From: Mesorhizobium sp. YM1C-6-2
GTDB taxonomy: Bacteria > Pseudomonadota > Alphaproteobacteria > Rhizobiales > Rhizobiaceae
Assembly: GCF_003666685.1 (NCBI RefSeq)
Contig: NZ_RCIZ01000009.1
Coordinates: forward strand, 1-64,000
DNA length: 64,000 bases
Reading direction: 5' to 3'
This document shows, piece by piece, positions 16,126 to 22,783 of the stretch. Position numbers and translations under genes: made by a program. Below the pieces are notes generated by a model. The model did no database searches. It was not told the DNA's origin and saw only the letters and a list, made by a program, of their open reading frames with translations. Position 1 is the stretch's first letter; each line of letters begins with the position of its first letter.

Positions 16126-16950
16126 CTATCGCGACAGGAAGGCGGTTACCGGCATGGATTGCAGCACCGTGCGGGTGACGCCGCCGAAGAGAAGTTCGCG
16201 TAGCCAGGAGTGGCTGTAGGCGCCGAGCACGAGGAGATCGGCCCCGGTAGCGGCGAGCCTGCCGCGGATGACGTCGTCGGTGGCGAGGCCGCCCGACGCC
16301 TCGGTGTGGACGGTGACGTTGGCGCCGTGGCGCTCGAGCGCGGCGGCGATGTCGGCTCCCGCCTCGACGACATCAGGGTTTTCAGGCGGGTCGACCAGCA
16401 GAATCTCGGTGCTCTCGGCCTCGAGGATGAAGGGTAGGGCGTCGAAGGTGGCGCGCGACGCCTCGCGGCTTCCGTTCCAGGCGACGATCACGCGCCGGAA
16501 TGAGGCCAGGCAAGGGGCGTCATGCGGGGTGATCAGAACCGGGCGGCCTGCCTCATACAGCAGGGAGTCGACGTCGGGTGAAGCGCCGTCCGACCCGGAC
16601 TGGGCGGCGACGACGAGATCGCAACTGCGGGCGCTGGCGACGCCGGAATGGGCGCTGTCGCCGGAGAAGCTCTCCAGGCTGCGCCATTCGGCAGCGATGC
16701 CGGCGTCGGTCGTGTGCTTCCTGAAGATCGCCTCGATCTTCTTCGAGCGTTCCTGGTTCACCTCGGTCGAAGCCTGGATGAACTCGGCATCGGGGAATCC
16801 GATCGTCGAGGTGTAGGGGACAGGCAGCGCCTCGGCATGCAGGCCGATGAGATGCGCTTCGTAGCGGGCGGCGAGCGCGCCGGCGCAATCGCTTACGCGC
16901 TCGGCGTCCTCCGCGCTCTGGATGATGGCAAGGATGGTCTTGAACGGCAT
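16126..16950 (-). CDS. Tandem universal stress protein
   Basis: 274 residues holding two UspA-like domains (~1-140 and ~150-274). The second contains RVIVAWNGSREASRA and ends with the nucleotide-binding pattern GAYSHSWLRELLFGGVTRTVL. Such tandem Usp proteins are common in rhizobia and bind ATP or similar ligands under stress; the exact role is unknown. The start is decided by GGAGGAAGCC directly before ATG at 16950. Confidence 0.92.
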   Translation of the reverse strand: MPFKTILAIIQSAEDAERVSDCAGALAARYEAHLIGLHAEALPVPYTSTIGFPDAEFIQASTEVNQERSKKIEAIFRKHTTDAGIAAEWRSLESFSGDSAHSGVASARSCDLVVAAQSGSDGASPDVDSLLYEAGRPVLITPHDAPCLASFRRVIVAWNGSREASRATFDALPFILEAESTEILLVDPPENPDVVEAGADIAAALERHGANVTVHTEASGGLATDDVIRGRLAATGADLLVLGAYSHSWLRELLFGGVTRTVLQSMPVTAFLSR

Positions 16951-17089
16951 GGCTTCCTCCCAACGGAAAGGCGCAGTGCAGCAACCACCTGTGAACTGTA
17001 TTGGTTCTCCACGGCCGCGCAAGCAGCGTGTAGTCGCAGGCCGGACTGCCCGACATAAACGCCTGGTGCCGGGTGCATGTTCCGCACGG

Positions 17090-17830
17090 CTATGCGGCTG
17101 GCGGAAGCGCCGCGACCATTTCCTCGACGGCCTTCCTGGCGGCGTCCAGCGCTTCCTGGGTGCGGGCACGCACGACCAGATCGGTGCGGAAGGTGCCGTC
17201 GAGATATTTCGGGTAGGAGCCGATGATCGTGTCGGGATGCGCCTTCTGGATTTCGGCCAGCGGCCCGCCGATGATGCCTTCGCCATGCGGACACGGGACG
17301 GTGGCGGAGAGCAGCTTGGCGCCGGTCCTCAGGGTCGGCACGACATTGTCGAGCATGGCCTGGAAGATCGAGGGCACGCCGGCCATGACATGGACGTTGC
17401 CGATCCTGAAGCCGGGCGCCGCGGAGACCGGATTGTCGATGTGGGTGGCGCCGACCGGCATGCGCGCCATGCGCTTCCTGGCATCGTTGAACTCGATGCC
17501 GCGCCTGGCATAGCTCTCGGAAAGCAGCGCCATCGCCTTGGCGTCGTAGTCGCAGGGCACGCCGAACGCCTTGGCAACCGAGTCGGCCGTGATGTCGTCA
17601 TGCGTCGGACCGATGCCGCCGGTGGTGAAGACATAGTCGTAGCGGTGGCGCAGCGCATTGACCGCGGCGGCGATCTCATCCTCTTCGTCGGGGACGATGC
17701 GGACTTCCTTCAGGTCGATGCCGACGGCGGTCATCATGTCGGCGAGGTGACCGATGTTCCGGTCCTTGGTACGGCCGGAGAGAATCTCGTCGCCGATGAC
17801 GATCATGGCGGCGGTGACGATGTCTGACAT
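17090..17830 (-). CDS. MoCF-domain (CinA N-terminal-like) protein
   Basis: 246 residues resembling the N-terminal half of CinA (competence/damage-inducible protein A), the MoCF biosynthesis fold: IVIGDEILSGRTKDRN, TTGGIGPTHDDITADSVAKAFG and GVPSIFQAMLDNVVP. There is no C-terminal amidohydrolase domain, so it is the stand-alone form. The fold binds molybdopterin-like ligands; the physiological reaction of this group is not settled. GAGGTTTCCC precedes the ATG at 17830. Confidence 0.88.
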   Translation of the reverse strand: MSDIVTAAMIVIGDEILSGRTKDRNIGHLADMMTAVGIDLKEVRIVPDEEDEIAAAVNALRHRYDYVFTTGGIGPTHDDITADSVAKAFGVPCDYDAKAMALLSESYARRGIEFNDARKRMARMPVGATHIDNPVSAAPGFRIGNVHVMAGVPSIFQAMLDNVVPTLRTGAKLLSATVPCPHGEGIIGGPLAEIQKAHPDTIIGSYPKYLDGTFRTDLVVRARTQEALDAARKAVEEMVAALPPAA

Positions 17831-18010
17831 GGGAAACCTCGGAAAGCGCACATCAGATAGCGCGACGGCCCGCCGACCGCAACGTTATGCATACAGTGAA
17901 CAATCCGTAGGCATATCGACTACTTCCATTGAACGAACGCCATCCTAAGTTCGCCGCGTGCACAGCCGGAGCGCATCCGGCGAGCCGAAAATTCGATGGA
18001 GAAAAATACG

Positions 18011-18610
18011 ATGGCGAAGATTCTGGTCCTCTATTATTCGAGCTGGGGACACATGGAGCAGATGGCGAAGGCTGCCGCCGAAGGGGCGAGAGAAGCCGGA
18101 GCGGACGTGACGATCAAGCGGGTTCCGGAACTGGTTCCCGAGGCGGTCGCCAAGGCTGCCTACTACAAGCTCGACCAGGACGCGCCGATCGCAGAGCCGC
18201 TGGAACTCGAGAAGTACGACGGCATCATCTTCGGCATCTCCACGCGTTATGGCGCGATGGCCGCGCAGCTCAAGAATTTCCTCGACCAGACGGGGCCGCT
18301 GTGGGCCAAGGGCGCGCTGGTCAACAAGGTCGCGACCGTGATGTCGTCGACCGCCACCCAGCATGGCGGTGCCGAGTTGGCGATCCTCTCCGCCCAGGCT
18401 TCGCTGCAGCATCACGGTATGATCATCGTGCCGTTGTCCTATGCCTATCAGGGGCAGTCGGGCAACGACGTGGTGCGCGGCGGTTCGCCCTACGGCATGA
18501 CCACGACTTCGGATACCGACGGCTCGCGCCAGCCCTCCGCGCAGGAACTCGAAGGCGCGAAGTTCCAGGGCAAGCGGATGGCCGAGATCACCATCAAGCT
18601 CCACGGCTGA
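18011..18610 (+). CDS. wrbA: NAD(P)H:quinone oxidoreductase WrbA
   Basis: 199 residues, flavodoxin-like fold with FMN-binding [12 protein letters not shown] near the start, the WrbA insertion, and the typical [19 protein letters not shown] segment (~150-170). It reduces quinones with two electrons to limit redox cycling in the cytosol. The ATG at 18011 ([10 protein letters not shown]) has GGAG upstream; the ATG at 17996 is in frame but less well placed. A terminator follows. Confidence 0.95.
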   Translation: MAKILVLYYSSWGHMEQMAKAAAEGAREAGADVTIKRVPELVPEAVAKAAYYKLDQDAPIAEPLELEKYDGIIFGISTRYGAMAAQLKNFLDQTGPLWAKGALVNKVATVMSSTATQHGGAELAILSAQASLQHHGMIIVPLSYAYQGQSGNDVVRGGSPYGMTTTSDTDGSRQPSAQELEGAKFQGKRMAEITIKLHG

Positions 18611-18632
18611 GCGTTTTTAACCAAATGCAAGG

Positions 18633-18660
18633 CGGGCGGCCTATCTGGGCCGCCCGTTCT
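18633..18660 (+). terminator. Terminator after wrbA
   Basis: CGGGCGGCC / GGCCGCCCG stem with a 5-base loop, followed by TTCTCGTTT. Confidence 0.65.
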
Positions 18661-18735
18661 CGTTTCGGGCCGGCGGCTTGTCCGCCGGCTTCAACGCGAT
18701 AGTCTGCATGCAGAATTGCAGGCCGCGGGGAGATC

Positions 18736-19695
18736 ATGGCTCTGGTCATCGGCTGGATCGTCGGCGCCGCATTGCTAATCGCGGCCTTCATCGCTGGCTA
18801 TTTCGTGCTGACGACCCAGCGCACGGCCCGCGAGGCTGAGCGGCTGGTGCCGGCGTCCGGCAGGTTCATCGATGTCGCGGGCAACCGCATTCATTACGTC
18901 GACACGGGCGAGGGGCGTCCGATCGTCTTCGTTCACGGGCTCGGCGGCCAGTTGCACCACTTCCGCCATCCGCTCTTCCCGTTGCTGGCCGGCTATCGCC
19001 TGATCGCCCTCGACAGGCCGGGGTCGGGCTATTCGGTGCGTGCCGCCGGGGCGACCGCGCGGCTGCCGGAGCAGGCCGACATCGTCGCCGGATTCATCGA
19101 GGCGCTCGGGCTGGAGAAGCCGCTGCTGGTCGGCCATTCGCTCGGCGGCGCGGTGGCGTTGACGGTGGCGCTCGACCACCCCGACGCGGTGTCCGGCGTC
19201 GTGACGCTCGCACCGCTGACGCATATGGAGGACGAAATTCGGGCCGAGTTCAGGAGCCTCTACATCACCTCGAAGCTCAAGCGCTGGCTGGTGGCGCAGA
19301 CGGTCGCCGTGCCGACCTCGCTGAAATATGCGCCGCAGACCCTCGATTTCGTGTTCGGTCCGCAGAAATGGCCGGAGGACTATGTCATCGCGGGCGGCGG
19401 CATGCTGGGGCTGAGACCCAGCCACATCTACGCCACGTCGAGCGATATCGTCGCGATCGAGAAGGATCTGGGGGAGATCGAGAAGCGCTACGGCGAGATC
19501 GGGATGCCGGCCGCCATGATGTTCGGTGCGGCCGACCGGGTGCTCGACTACAGGCGGCACGGGCTGCCGATGCGCGAAAAGATCGCCGGGCTGGATTTCG
19601 ACCTGGCCGAGGGCCAGGGGCACATGCTGCAGTTCATGGCGGGCGACCGGGTGGCTGCAATGATAAAGCGGATCGCCGCAAAAGCGTTCGCGTAA
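18736..19695 (+). CDS. Membrane-anchored alpha/beta hydrolase
   Basis: 319 residues. One N-terminal membrane helix (LVIGWIVGAALLIAAFIAGYF) is followed by an alpha/beta hydrolase domain with FVHGLGGQLHHF (oxyanion region, ~70-81), nucleophile elbow GHSLGG (~133-138), an acid near GAADRVLDY and histidine in GQGHMLQF near the end. It likely hydrolyses esters or amides at the membrane; the substrate is unknown. The gene stands alone after wrbA. Confidence 0.85.
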   Translation: MALVIGWIVGAALLIAAFIAGYFVLTTQRTAREAERLVPASGRFIDVAGNRIHYVDTGEGRPIVFVHGLGGQLHHFRHPLFPLLAGYRLIALDRPGSGYSVRAAGATARLPEQADIVAGFIEALGLEKPLLVGHSLGGAVALTVALDHPDAVSGVVTLAPLTHMEDEIRAEFRSLYITSKLKRWLVAQTVAVPTSLKYAPQTLDFVFGPQKWPEDYVIAGGGMLGLRPSHIYATSSDIVAIEKDLGEIEKRYGEIGMPAAMMFGAADRVLDYRRHGLPMREKIAGLDFDLAEGQGHMLQFMAGDRVAAMIKRIAAKAFA

Positions 19696-19717
19696 CCGGC
19701 AACCGCCGCTTCGCCGA

Positions 19718-19975
19718 TCAGCGGCTGGCGAGGCGCAGGCCGCCCGACCGCCTGCGGTCCAGGCCGGAACGTTTCGCGTCGCGCATCGAAGCGGCGTCGA
19801 GCCGGTTCCGGTAGATGCGCTTCAGGATCTCGCAGGCCGCCCTGGCGCGCTCCTCGCTGCGCCCCCGGAGCGCGCAGCCGCCGAGCGTCGCGACAGCGCC
19901 GGTTGCCTCGTCCCACACCATCCATGTTCCCGACGGTTCGGGCAGGCAGCGAAATCTCCGGTGGTGGTTGTCCAT
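19718..19975 (-). CDS. Hypothetical protein (85 aa)
   Basis: Starts MDNHHRRFRC with GCGAGG about 7 bases upstream. A central segment (MVWDEATGAVATLGGCALRG) looks strand-rich and is followed by a helix (SEERARAACEILKRIYRNR), then a basic tail. The pattern resembles small rhizobial proteins of unknown role. It is convergent with the hydrolase gene. Confidence 0.55.
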   Translation of the reverse strand: MDNHHRRFRCLPEPSGTWMVWDEATGAVATLGGCALRGRSEERARAACEILKRIYRNRLDAASMRDAKRSGLDRRRSGGLRLASR

Positions 19976-20083
19976 GAGGTACCTCGCCAGGCAGAACGGC
20001 GCGGTGCGGCAGTGGTTCAAGGTTCGCGGTGAGGATGGTTAACGAAACCTTGCTCGATCGGAGCTGCCGGGCCTCGTCCCGGA

Positions 20084-20272
20084 TTAGGGCCGGCTCGGTC
20101 GGCTCGACTTTCGCCTGGCTTTTCTCGCAGGCGGTGGCTCGCTTGCCGCTTGGCGAAGCGCCCGGAGGCGGGCCGTCTTCTCGTCGCGCGCCTTCCGCTC
20201 GGCAACAAGCAGGATCCAAGCCTCCCGATCCGTCTTCGCAGCGCGGTTCTCACGTTCCTCGGGGGTGCTCAT
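20084..20272 (-). CDS. Hypothetical basic helical protein (62 aa)
   Basis: Starts MSTPEERENRAAKTDREAW with GGAGATT about 7 bases upstream. It is mainly one long charged helix with a basic, proline-containing tail (PPPARKARRKSSRPSRP). I recognise no family. Confidence 0.5.
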   Translation of the reverse strand: MSTPEERENRAAKTDREAWILLVAERKARDEKTARLRALRQAASEPPPARKARRKSSRPSRP

Positions 20273-20469
20273 GCCAGAATCTCCGTTCGACAGGGTCCGC
20301 CCCGAAATGCCGCGGCCATGACGCATCTCGATGATCCGCAGCCCGTGAACGGCCAACTTGCCCCTTCCGTTCCCCTGATTCGGACGAATCCGCCTCCGGG
20401 GCTGGCATATGGCGGCGGTGCGGGATAGTCTCGCGGCGTTCGCACTGTGCTGGGGAGCTTGCTGCGTCC

Positions 20470-20691
20470 ATGAAAAGATTTGTCGCCGTGCAGGAACCGA
20501 CTTGCACGTGGGCGGTGCTCGACACTGTCGAGAACGTGCCTGCGGAATTCGGTGATGTGGTCCTGATCGGGCTTGGAATGGGGCAGGCGATGAAACTCGC
20601 CTCGCTTGCCAATGCCGAGCAGCCGATCCGGATCGGAGAGGGGCGAATCGCAGGCACCAGGCTGCGGCTCGTCATGGCCAAGGCGGCATAG
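20470..20691 (+). CDS. Hypothetical protein (73 aa)
   Basis: MKRFVAVQEPTCTWAVLDTVENVPAEFGDVV at the start suggests a small alpha/beta protein in which a tryptophan-containing strand is followed by a helical segment (GMGQAMKLASLANAEQ). I recognise no family. The frame has normal composition, unlike the overlapping frames on the other strand. Confidence 0.55.
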   Translation: MKRFVAVQEPTCTWAVLDTVENVPAEFGDVVLIGLGMGQAMKLASLANAEQPIRIGEGRIAGTRLRLVMAKAA

Positions 20692-20875
20692 CCGTCGAGG
20701 CTTGCCGGTGTTTCAAGACGATCGACACGCTGGCCCGCCAAAAGCGGCCGGTGCCGCTGGCGCGTTCCGGTGCACGCCGGGTGAGGGACGACACAGGCCC
20801 CCGTGTCCTTTTCAGCCGGAGAAAGCCGCCGGGCCGCTTGACGGTTCGTGCGCGGGGCCTGAAAAGACGGGCGGC

Positions 20876-20914
20876 GCGGACGTGGCGGAACCGGTAGACG
20901 CAAGGGACTTAAAA
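20876..20914 (+). pseudogene. 5' half of a split tRNA-Leu (TAA)
   Basis: Contains the acceptor 5' strand (GCGGACG), the whole D-arm, the anticodon stem 5' strand (AGGGA) and the loop CTTAAAA, then stops being tRNA-like: the following CCTTTAGTG does not rebuild the anticodon stem or anything downstream. The missing 3' half lies 0.9 kb away at 21816-21870. Confidence 0.93.
20906..20914 (+). repeat. Left core direct repeat (attL-like)
   Basis: GACTTAAAA within the anticodon loop of the split tRNA; identical to 21816-21824. Confidence 0.8.
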
Positions 20915-20986
20915 CCTTTAGTGTTCCGTCTTTAATGTAATCAATGACTTAGGCGTTCGTTTAAGGTCGTATTTTTGGTCTTGTTC

Positions 20987-21121
20987 CTAAATATCAGTCA
21001 CCAATGCACGCGCCACATCTGCGTTGTCCAGATTAGCATTTAAAACCAATGGTTTAGCATTCTCGCCGAATTTAGCGCGCAGATATATTTTTTCACAAGG
21101 GATTTTGTGACCACGCAGGGG
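20987..21121 (-). other. In-frame continuation after the TGA of the element ORF
   Basis: Directly after the TGA at 21124-21122 the same frame stays open for 44 codons to a TAG at 20989-20987. The translated segment has ordinary protein composition (for example CEKIYLRAKFGENAKPL and ANLDNADVARALV). It may be the decayed C-terminus of a longer protein interrupted by a nonsense change, a readthrough extension, or chance. Confidence 0.35.
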
Positions 21122-21550
21122 TCAAAAATCGAGCTCGTTGTTTTCCGCCGTAACTTTCTGAACTACTTCGGGAGTAACGTGCATGATGGTGATGTCGAAG
21201 GGGCGGTATGCCTCGTCGGGTGTAATGCCGATTTCAATCTCCTGCTGTGACATCCCAGCCTTCAGTTGATTGTTCTCATTACGGAGTTTTTTGACGACCG
21301 GTCCGAGGCCGTCGTGGTGACCAAAACTCGGAGGGATGTAGTCACCTTCGCCACTCCAGCCTCCAAAGTGCATAGCAATATGCACATCGTAGAGTTCCTC
21401 CGGAGCAGCCTCACTTATCCTTTTCAACTGGCTAATAAGTTCTTCAATCGCAGGTTTCGTCATGTATGCGGTTATGCCCATCACGTCTAACCGCAGCGCG
21501 AGGCTGTGTGGTCCTGCGGGAATTTGTTGTTGTGCTCGCTTCTTGGCCAA
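21122..21550 (-). CDS. Unknown protein carried by the tRNA-interrupting element (142 aa)
   Basis: I place the start at TTG 21550 (MAKKRAQQQIPAG), which has AAGAAGGA about 7 bases upstream; the frame extends into the element's tRNA but cannot be used there. Features are a basic N-terminus, a helix (KPAIEELISQLKRISEA), a strand/turn part (ELYDVHIAMHFGGWSGEGDY), a His-His motif (SFGHHDG), another charged helix (KKLRNENNQLKAG) and a strand-rich end (DITIMHV). I recognise no family and see no recombinase motif. It starts 30 bases after the 3' end of the element's tRNA on the same strand, so it may share that promoter. Confidence 0.65.
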   Translation of the reverse strand: MAKKRAQQQIPAGPHSLALRLDVMGITAYMTKPAIEELISQLKRISEAAPEELYDVHIAMHFGGWSGEGDYIPPSFGHHDGLGPVVKKLRNENNQLKAGMSQQEIEIGITPDEAYRPFDITIMHVTPEVVQKVTAENNELDF

Positions 21551-21580
21551 GGCGAAATCCTTCTTGAATGCTAGGAAGCT

Positions 21581-21666
21581 TGGTGCGGGCGGCGGGAGTT
21601 GAACCCGCATGGCCTAGGGCCGAGGCATTTTAAGTGCCTTGAGTATACCAATTCCTCCACGCCCGC
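21581..21666 (-). tRNA. Intact tRNA-Leu (TAA) carried by the element
   Basis: 86 nt on the minus strand with CCA encoded. All stems pair perfectly: acceptor GCGGGCG/CGCCCGC, D stem GAG/CTC, anticodon stem AGGCA/TGCCT with loop CTTAAAA (anticodon TAA), long variable arm GGCC/GGCC, T-arm GCGGG/CCCGC with loop TTCAACT. It differs from the interrupted host gene in every stem, so it is not a local duplicate. It would decode UUA (and UUG by wobble) in place of the broken gene. Confidence 0.95.
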
Positions 21667-21775
21667 AGCGCATACCGGGGATTACATATCCCTGATGAAA
21701 TGACAACGATCGGAGGTATCAAACTCGTGACCAATCCTGTGCCCGCCGTGCCCAAATGGTGCCTTCGCTCTTCGC

Positions 21776-21792
21776 GAAAATGCCGCATTTTC
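21776..21792. repeat. Inverted repeat near the element's right end
   Basis: GAAAATGC-C-GCATTTTC, 8-bp perfect arms, 23 bases inside the right core repeat. It could be a recombinase arm site or a hairpin. Confidence 0.4.
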
Positions 21793-21815
21793 AGCCTTTT
21801 GGGGGCCGCGCAGAA

Positions 21816-21824
21816 GACTTAAAA
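21816..21824 (+). repeat. Right core direct repeat (attR-like)
   Basis: GACTTAAAA, identical to 20906-20914 and continuous with the 3' half of the split tRNA. Confidence 0.8.
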
Positions 21825-21870
21825 TCCCTCGCCTTACGGCATGTGGGTTCGAGTCCCACCGTCCGCACCA
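21816..21870 (+). pseudogene. 3' half of a split tRNA-Leu (TAA)
   Basis: Contains the anticodon loop, the 3' strand of the anticodon stem (TCCCT), variable arm (GCC/GGC), T-arm (GTGGG-TTCGAGT-CCCAC), the acceptor 3' strand (CGTCCGC) and ACCA. No D-arm or acceptor 5' strand lies upstream, so this half cannot form a tRNA alone. It completes the half at 20876-20914. Confidence 0.93.
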
Positions 21871-21911
21871 GATACTTCTCCGGCGCGGGTCGCCGGGGGC
21901 GGCTTGCCGAT

Positions 21912-22166
21912 TCAGCTGATGTAAACGCGGACGTAACGGCCGTTATAGGGCTGGTAGTAGAGCTTTCCGCATTTCCAGATGACCACCTCGCCATTGTTGT
22001 AGACGGTCTTCACGCAGCCTTTCGGCAGCGTGTTGATATAGATGGTCGTGCGCTGGATCGTGACTGTTGCAGCGGCCGCGCCGCCGAGCCCTGCTGCGGT
22101 TGCAGCCAGCAGGACGACAGCTATGCAGAGACCGGCAAGGCGGCCGATAGACGTCCAGTTTACCAT
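21912..22166 (-). CDS. Small secreted protein (84 aa)
   Basis: Starts MVNWTSIGRL with GGGAGGGGGACC upstream. A signal peptide (LAGLCIAVVLLAATAAGLGGAAAA) precedes a ~45-residue mature region rich in tyrosine (TIYINTLPKGCVKTV... LYYQPYNGRYVRVYI) with two cysteines that can form one disulfide. Small periplasmic proteins with this YYQPYxGRYVxVYV ending are common in Phyllobacteriaceae; function unknown. An 18-bp perfect palindrome lies ~43 bases upstream. Confidence 0.7.
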   Translation of the reverse strand: MVNWTSIGRLAGLCIAVVLLAATAAGLGGAAAATVTIQRTTIYINTLPKGCVKTVYNNGEVVIWKCGKLYYQPYNGRYVRVYIS

Positions 22167-22208
22167 TGGTCCCCCTCCCACGCCTGCAAGCCGCAGGCCG
22201 GGTCGGAG

Positions 22209-22226
22209 TATGAGCGCGCGCTCATA
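22209..22226. promoter_or_regulatory. 18-bp perfect palindrome, candidate operator
   Basis: TATGAGCGCGCGCTCATA is its own reverse complement. It lies upstream of the small secreted protein gene and upstream (118 bases) of the divergent L,D-transpeptidase gene, a typical place for a dimeric repressor site. Confidence 0.45.
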
Positions 22227-22343
22227 TGCTGGCAAGCCAGTGCATCGAGACGCGAGTTCGCCGGGCAGTTGTGCTCGGCCATCAATAAATTGGCAACGAT
22301 TCGTGGGACTTAATAGCGTCGGTTCATCACAGGCAACGCTGTC

Positions 22344-22775
22344 ATGAAAAGATTTCTACCACTGATCGCAGCCTCCGTCGGTCTCGCGCTCCTCCAGGTT
22401 CCCGCTGCGTCCGCCGCGACGCTCACGGCGAACGTATCGATCTCCAGCCAGACCATGACCGTCATCCATCGCGGCACGGTTGTCGGCCGCTGGCCGGTTT
22501 CCACTGCCCGTCGGGGCAAGGTGACGCCGACCGGAAACTGGAGCGCGAAATGGCTGTCGCGGCATCACAAGTCCAGTCGCTACAACAACGCGCCGATGCC
22601 GTATTCGATCTTCTACAACGGAAACTTCGCGGTGCACGGGACCTATCAGACGAACAAGCTCGGCCGGCCGGCATCCGCCGGATGCGTTCGCCTGGCGCCG
22701 GACCATGCGGCCAAGCTGTTCTCGCTGACGAAGGCCGAGGGTCTGGCGAACACGCGCATAATCATCCGGCAGTAG
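22344..22775 (+). CDS. L,D-transpeptidase (YkuD domain)
   Basis: 143 residues with a signal peptide (cut after about residue 24, AASA-ATL). The YkuD catalytic pattern is intact: H99 in FAVHGTY and C114 in SAGCVRL. Such enzymes form 3-3 peptidoglycan cross-links or attach outer-membrane proteins in the periplasm; Rhizobiales have many paralogues. It has no peptidoglycan-binding domain. The gene runs convergently into tctA, 8 bases between stops. Confidence 0.92.
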   Translation: MKRFLPLIAASVGLALLQVPAASAATLTANVSISSQTMTVIHRGTVVGRWPVSTARRGKVTPTGNWSAKWLSRHHKSSRYNNAPMPYSIFYNGNFAVHGTYQTNKLGRPASAGCVRLAPDHAAKLFSLTKAEGLANTRIIIRQ

Positions 22776-22783
22776 CCGGGCGA

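Larger units (their letters stand above)
20906..21824. mobile_element. ~910-bp element inserted in the tRNA-Leu(UAA) anticodon loop
   Basis: The insert is flanked by a 9-bp direct repeat (GACTTAAAA). Removing one repeat plus the intervening DNA restores a perfect 85-nt tRNA-Leu(UAA): acceptor, D, anticodon, variable and T stems all pair. The insert is visibly AT-richer than the chromosome, carries one intact tRNA-Leu(UAA) of a different sequence and one unknown ORF, both on the minus strand, and has no recombinase gene. The layout fits a small integrative element or a remnant moved in trans by a tyrosine recombinase. A self-splicing intron is unlikely (see rejected items). Confidence 0.85.

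Noticed and set aside
20915-21815. The tRNA-Leu insert as a group I intron, as in cyanobacterial tRNA-Leu(UAA)
   Set aside because: A group I intron would end in G before the 3' exon; here the base before AAAATCCC is T. The insert also carries a tRNA and an ORF in antisense and a core direct repeat, which fits integration, not splicing.
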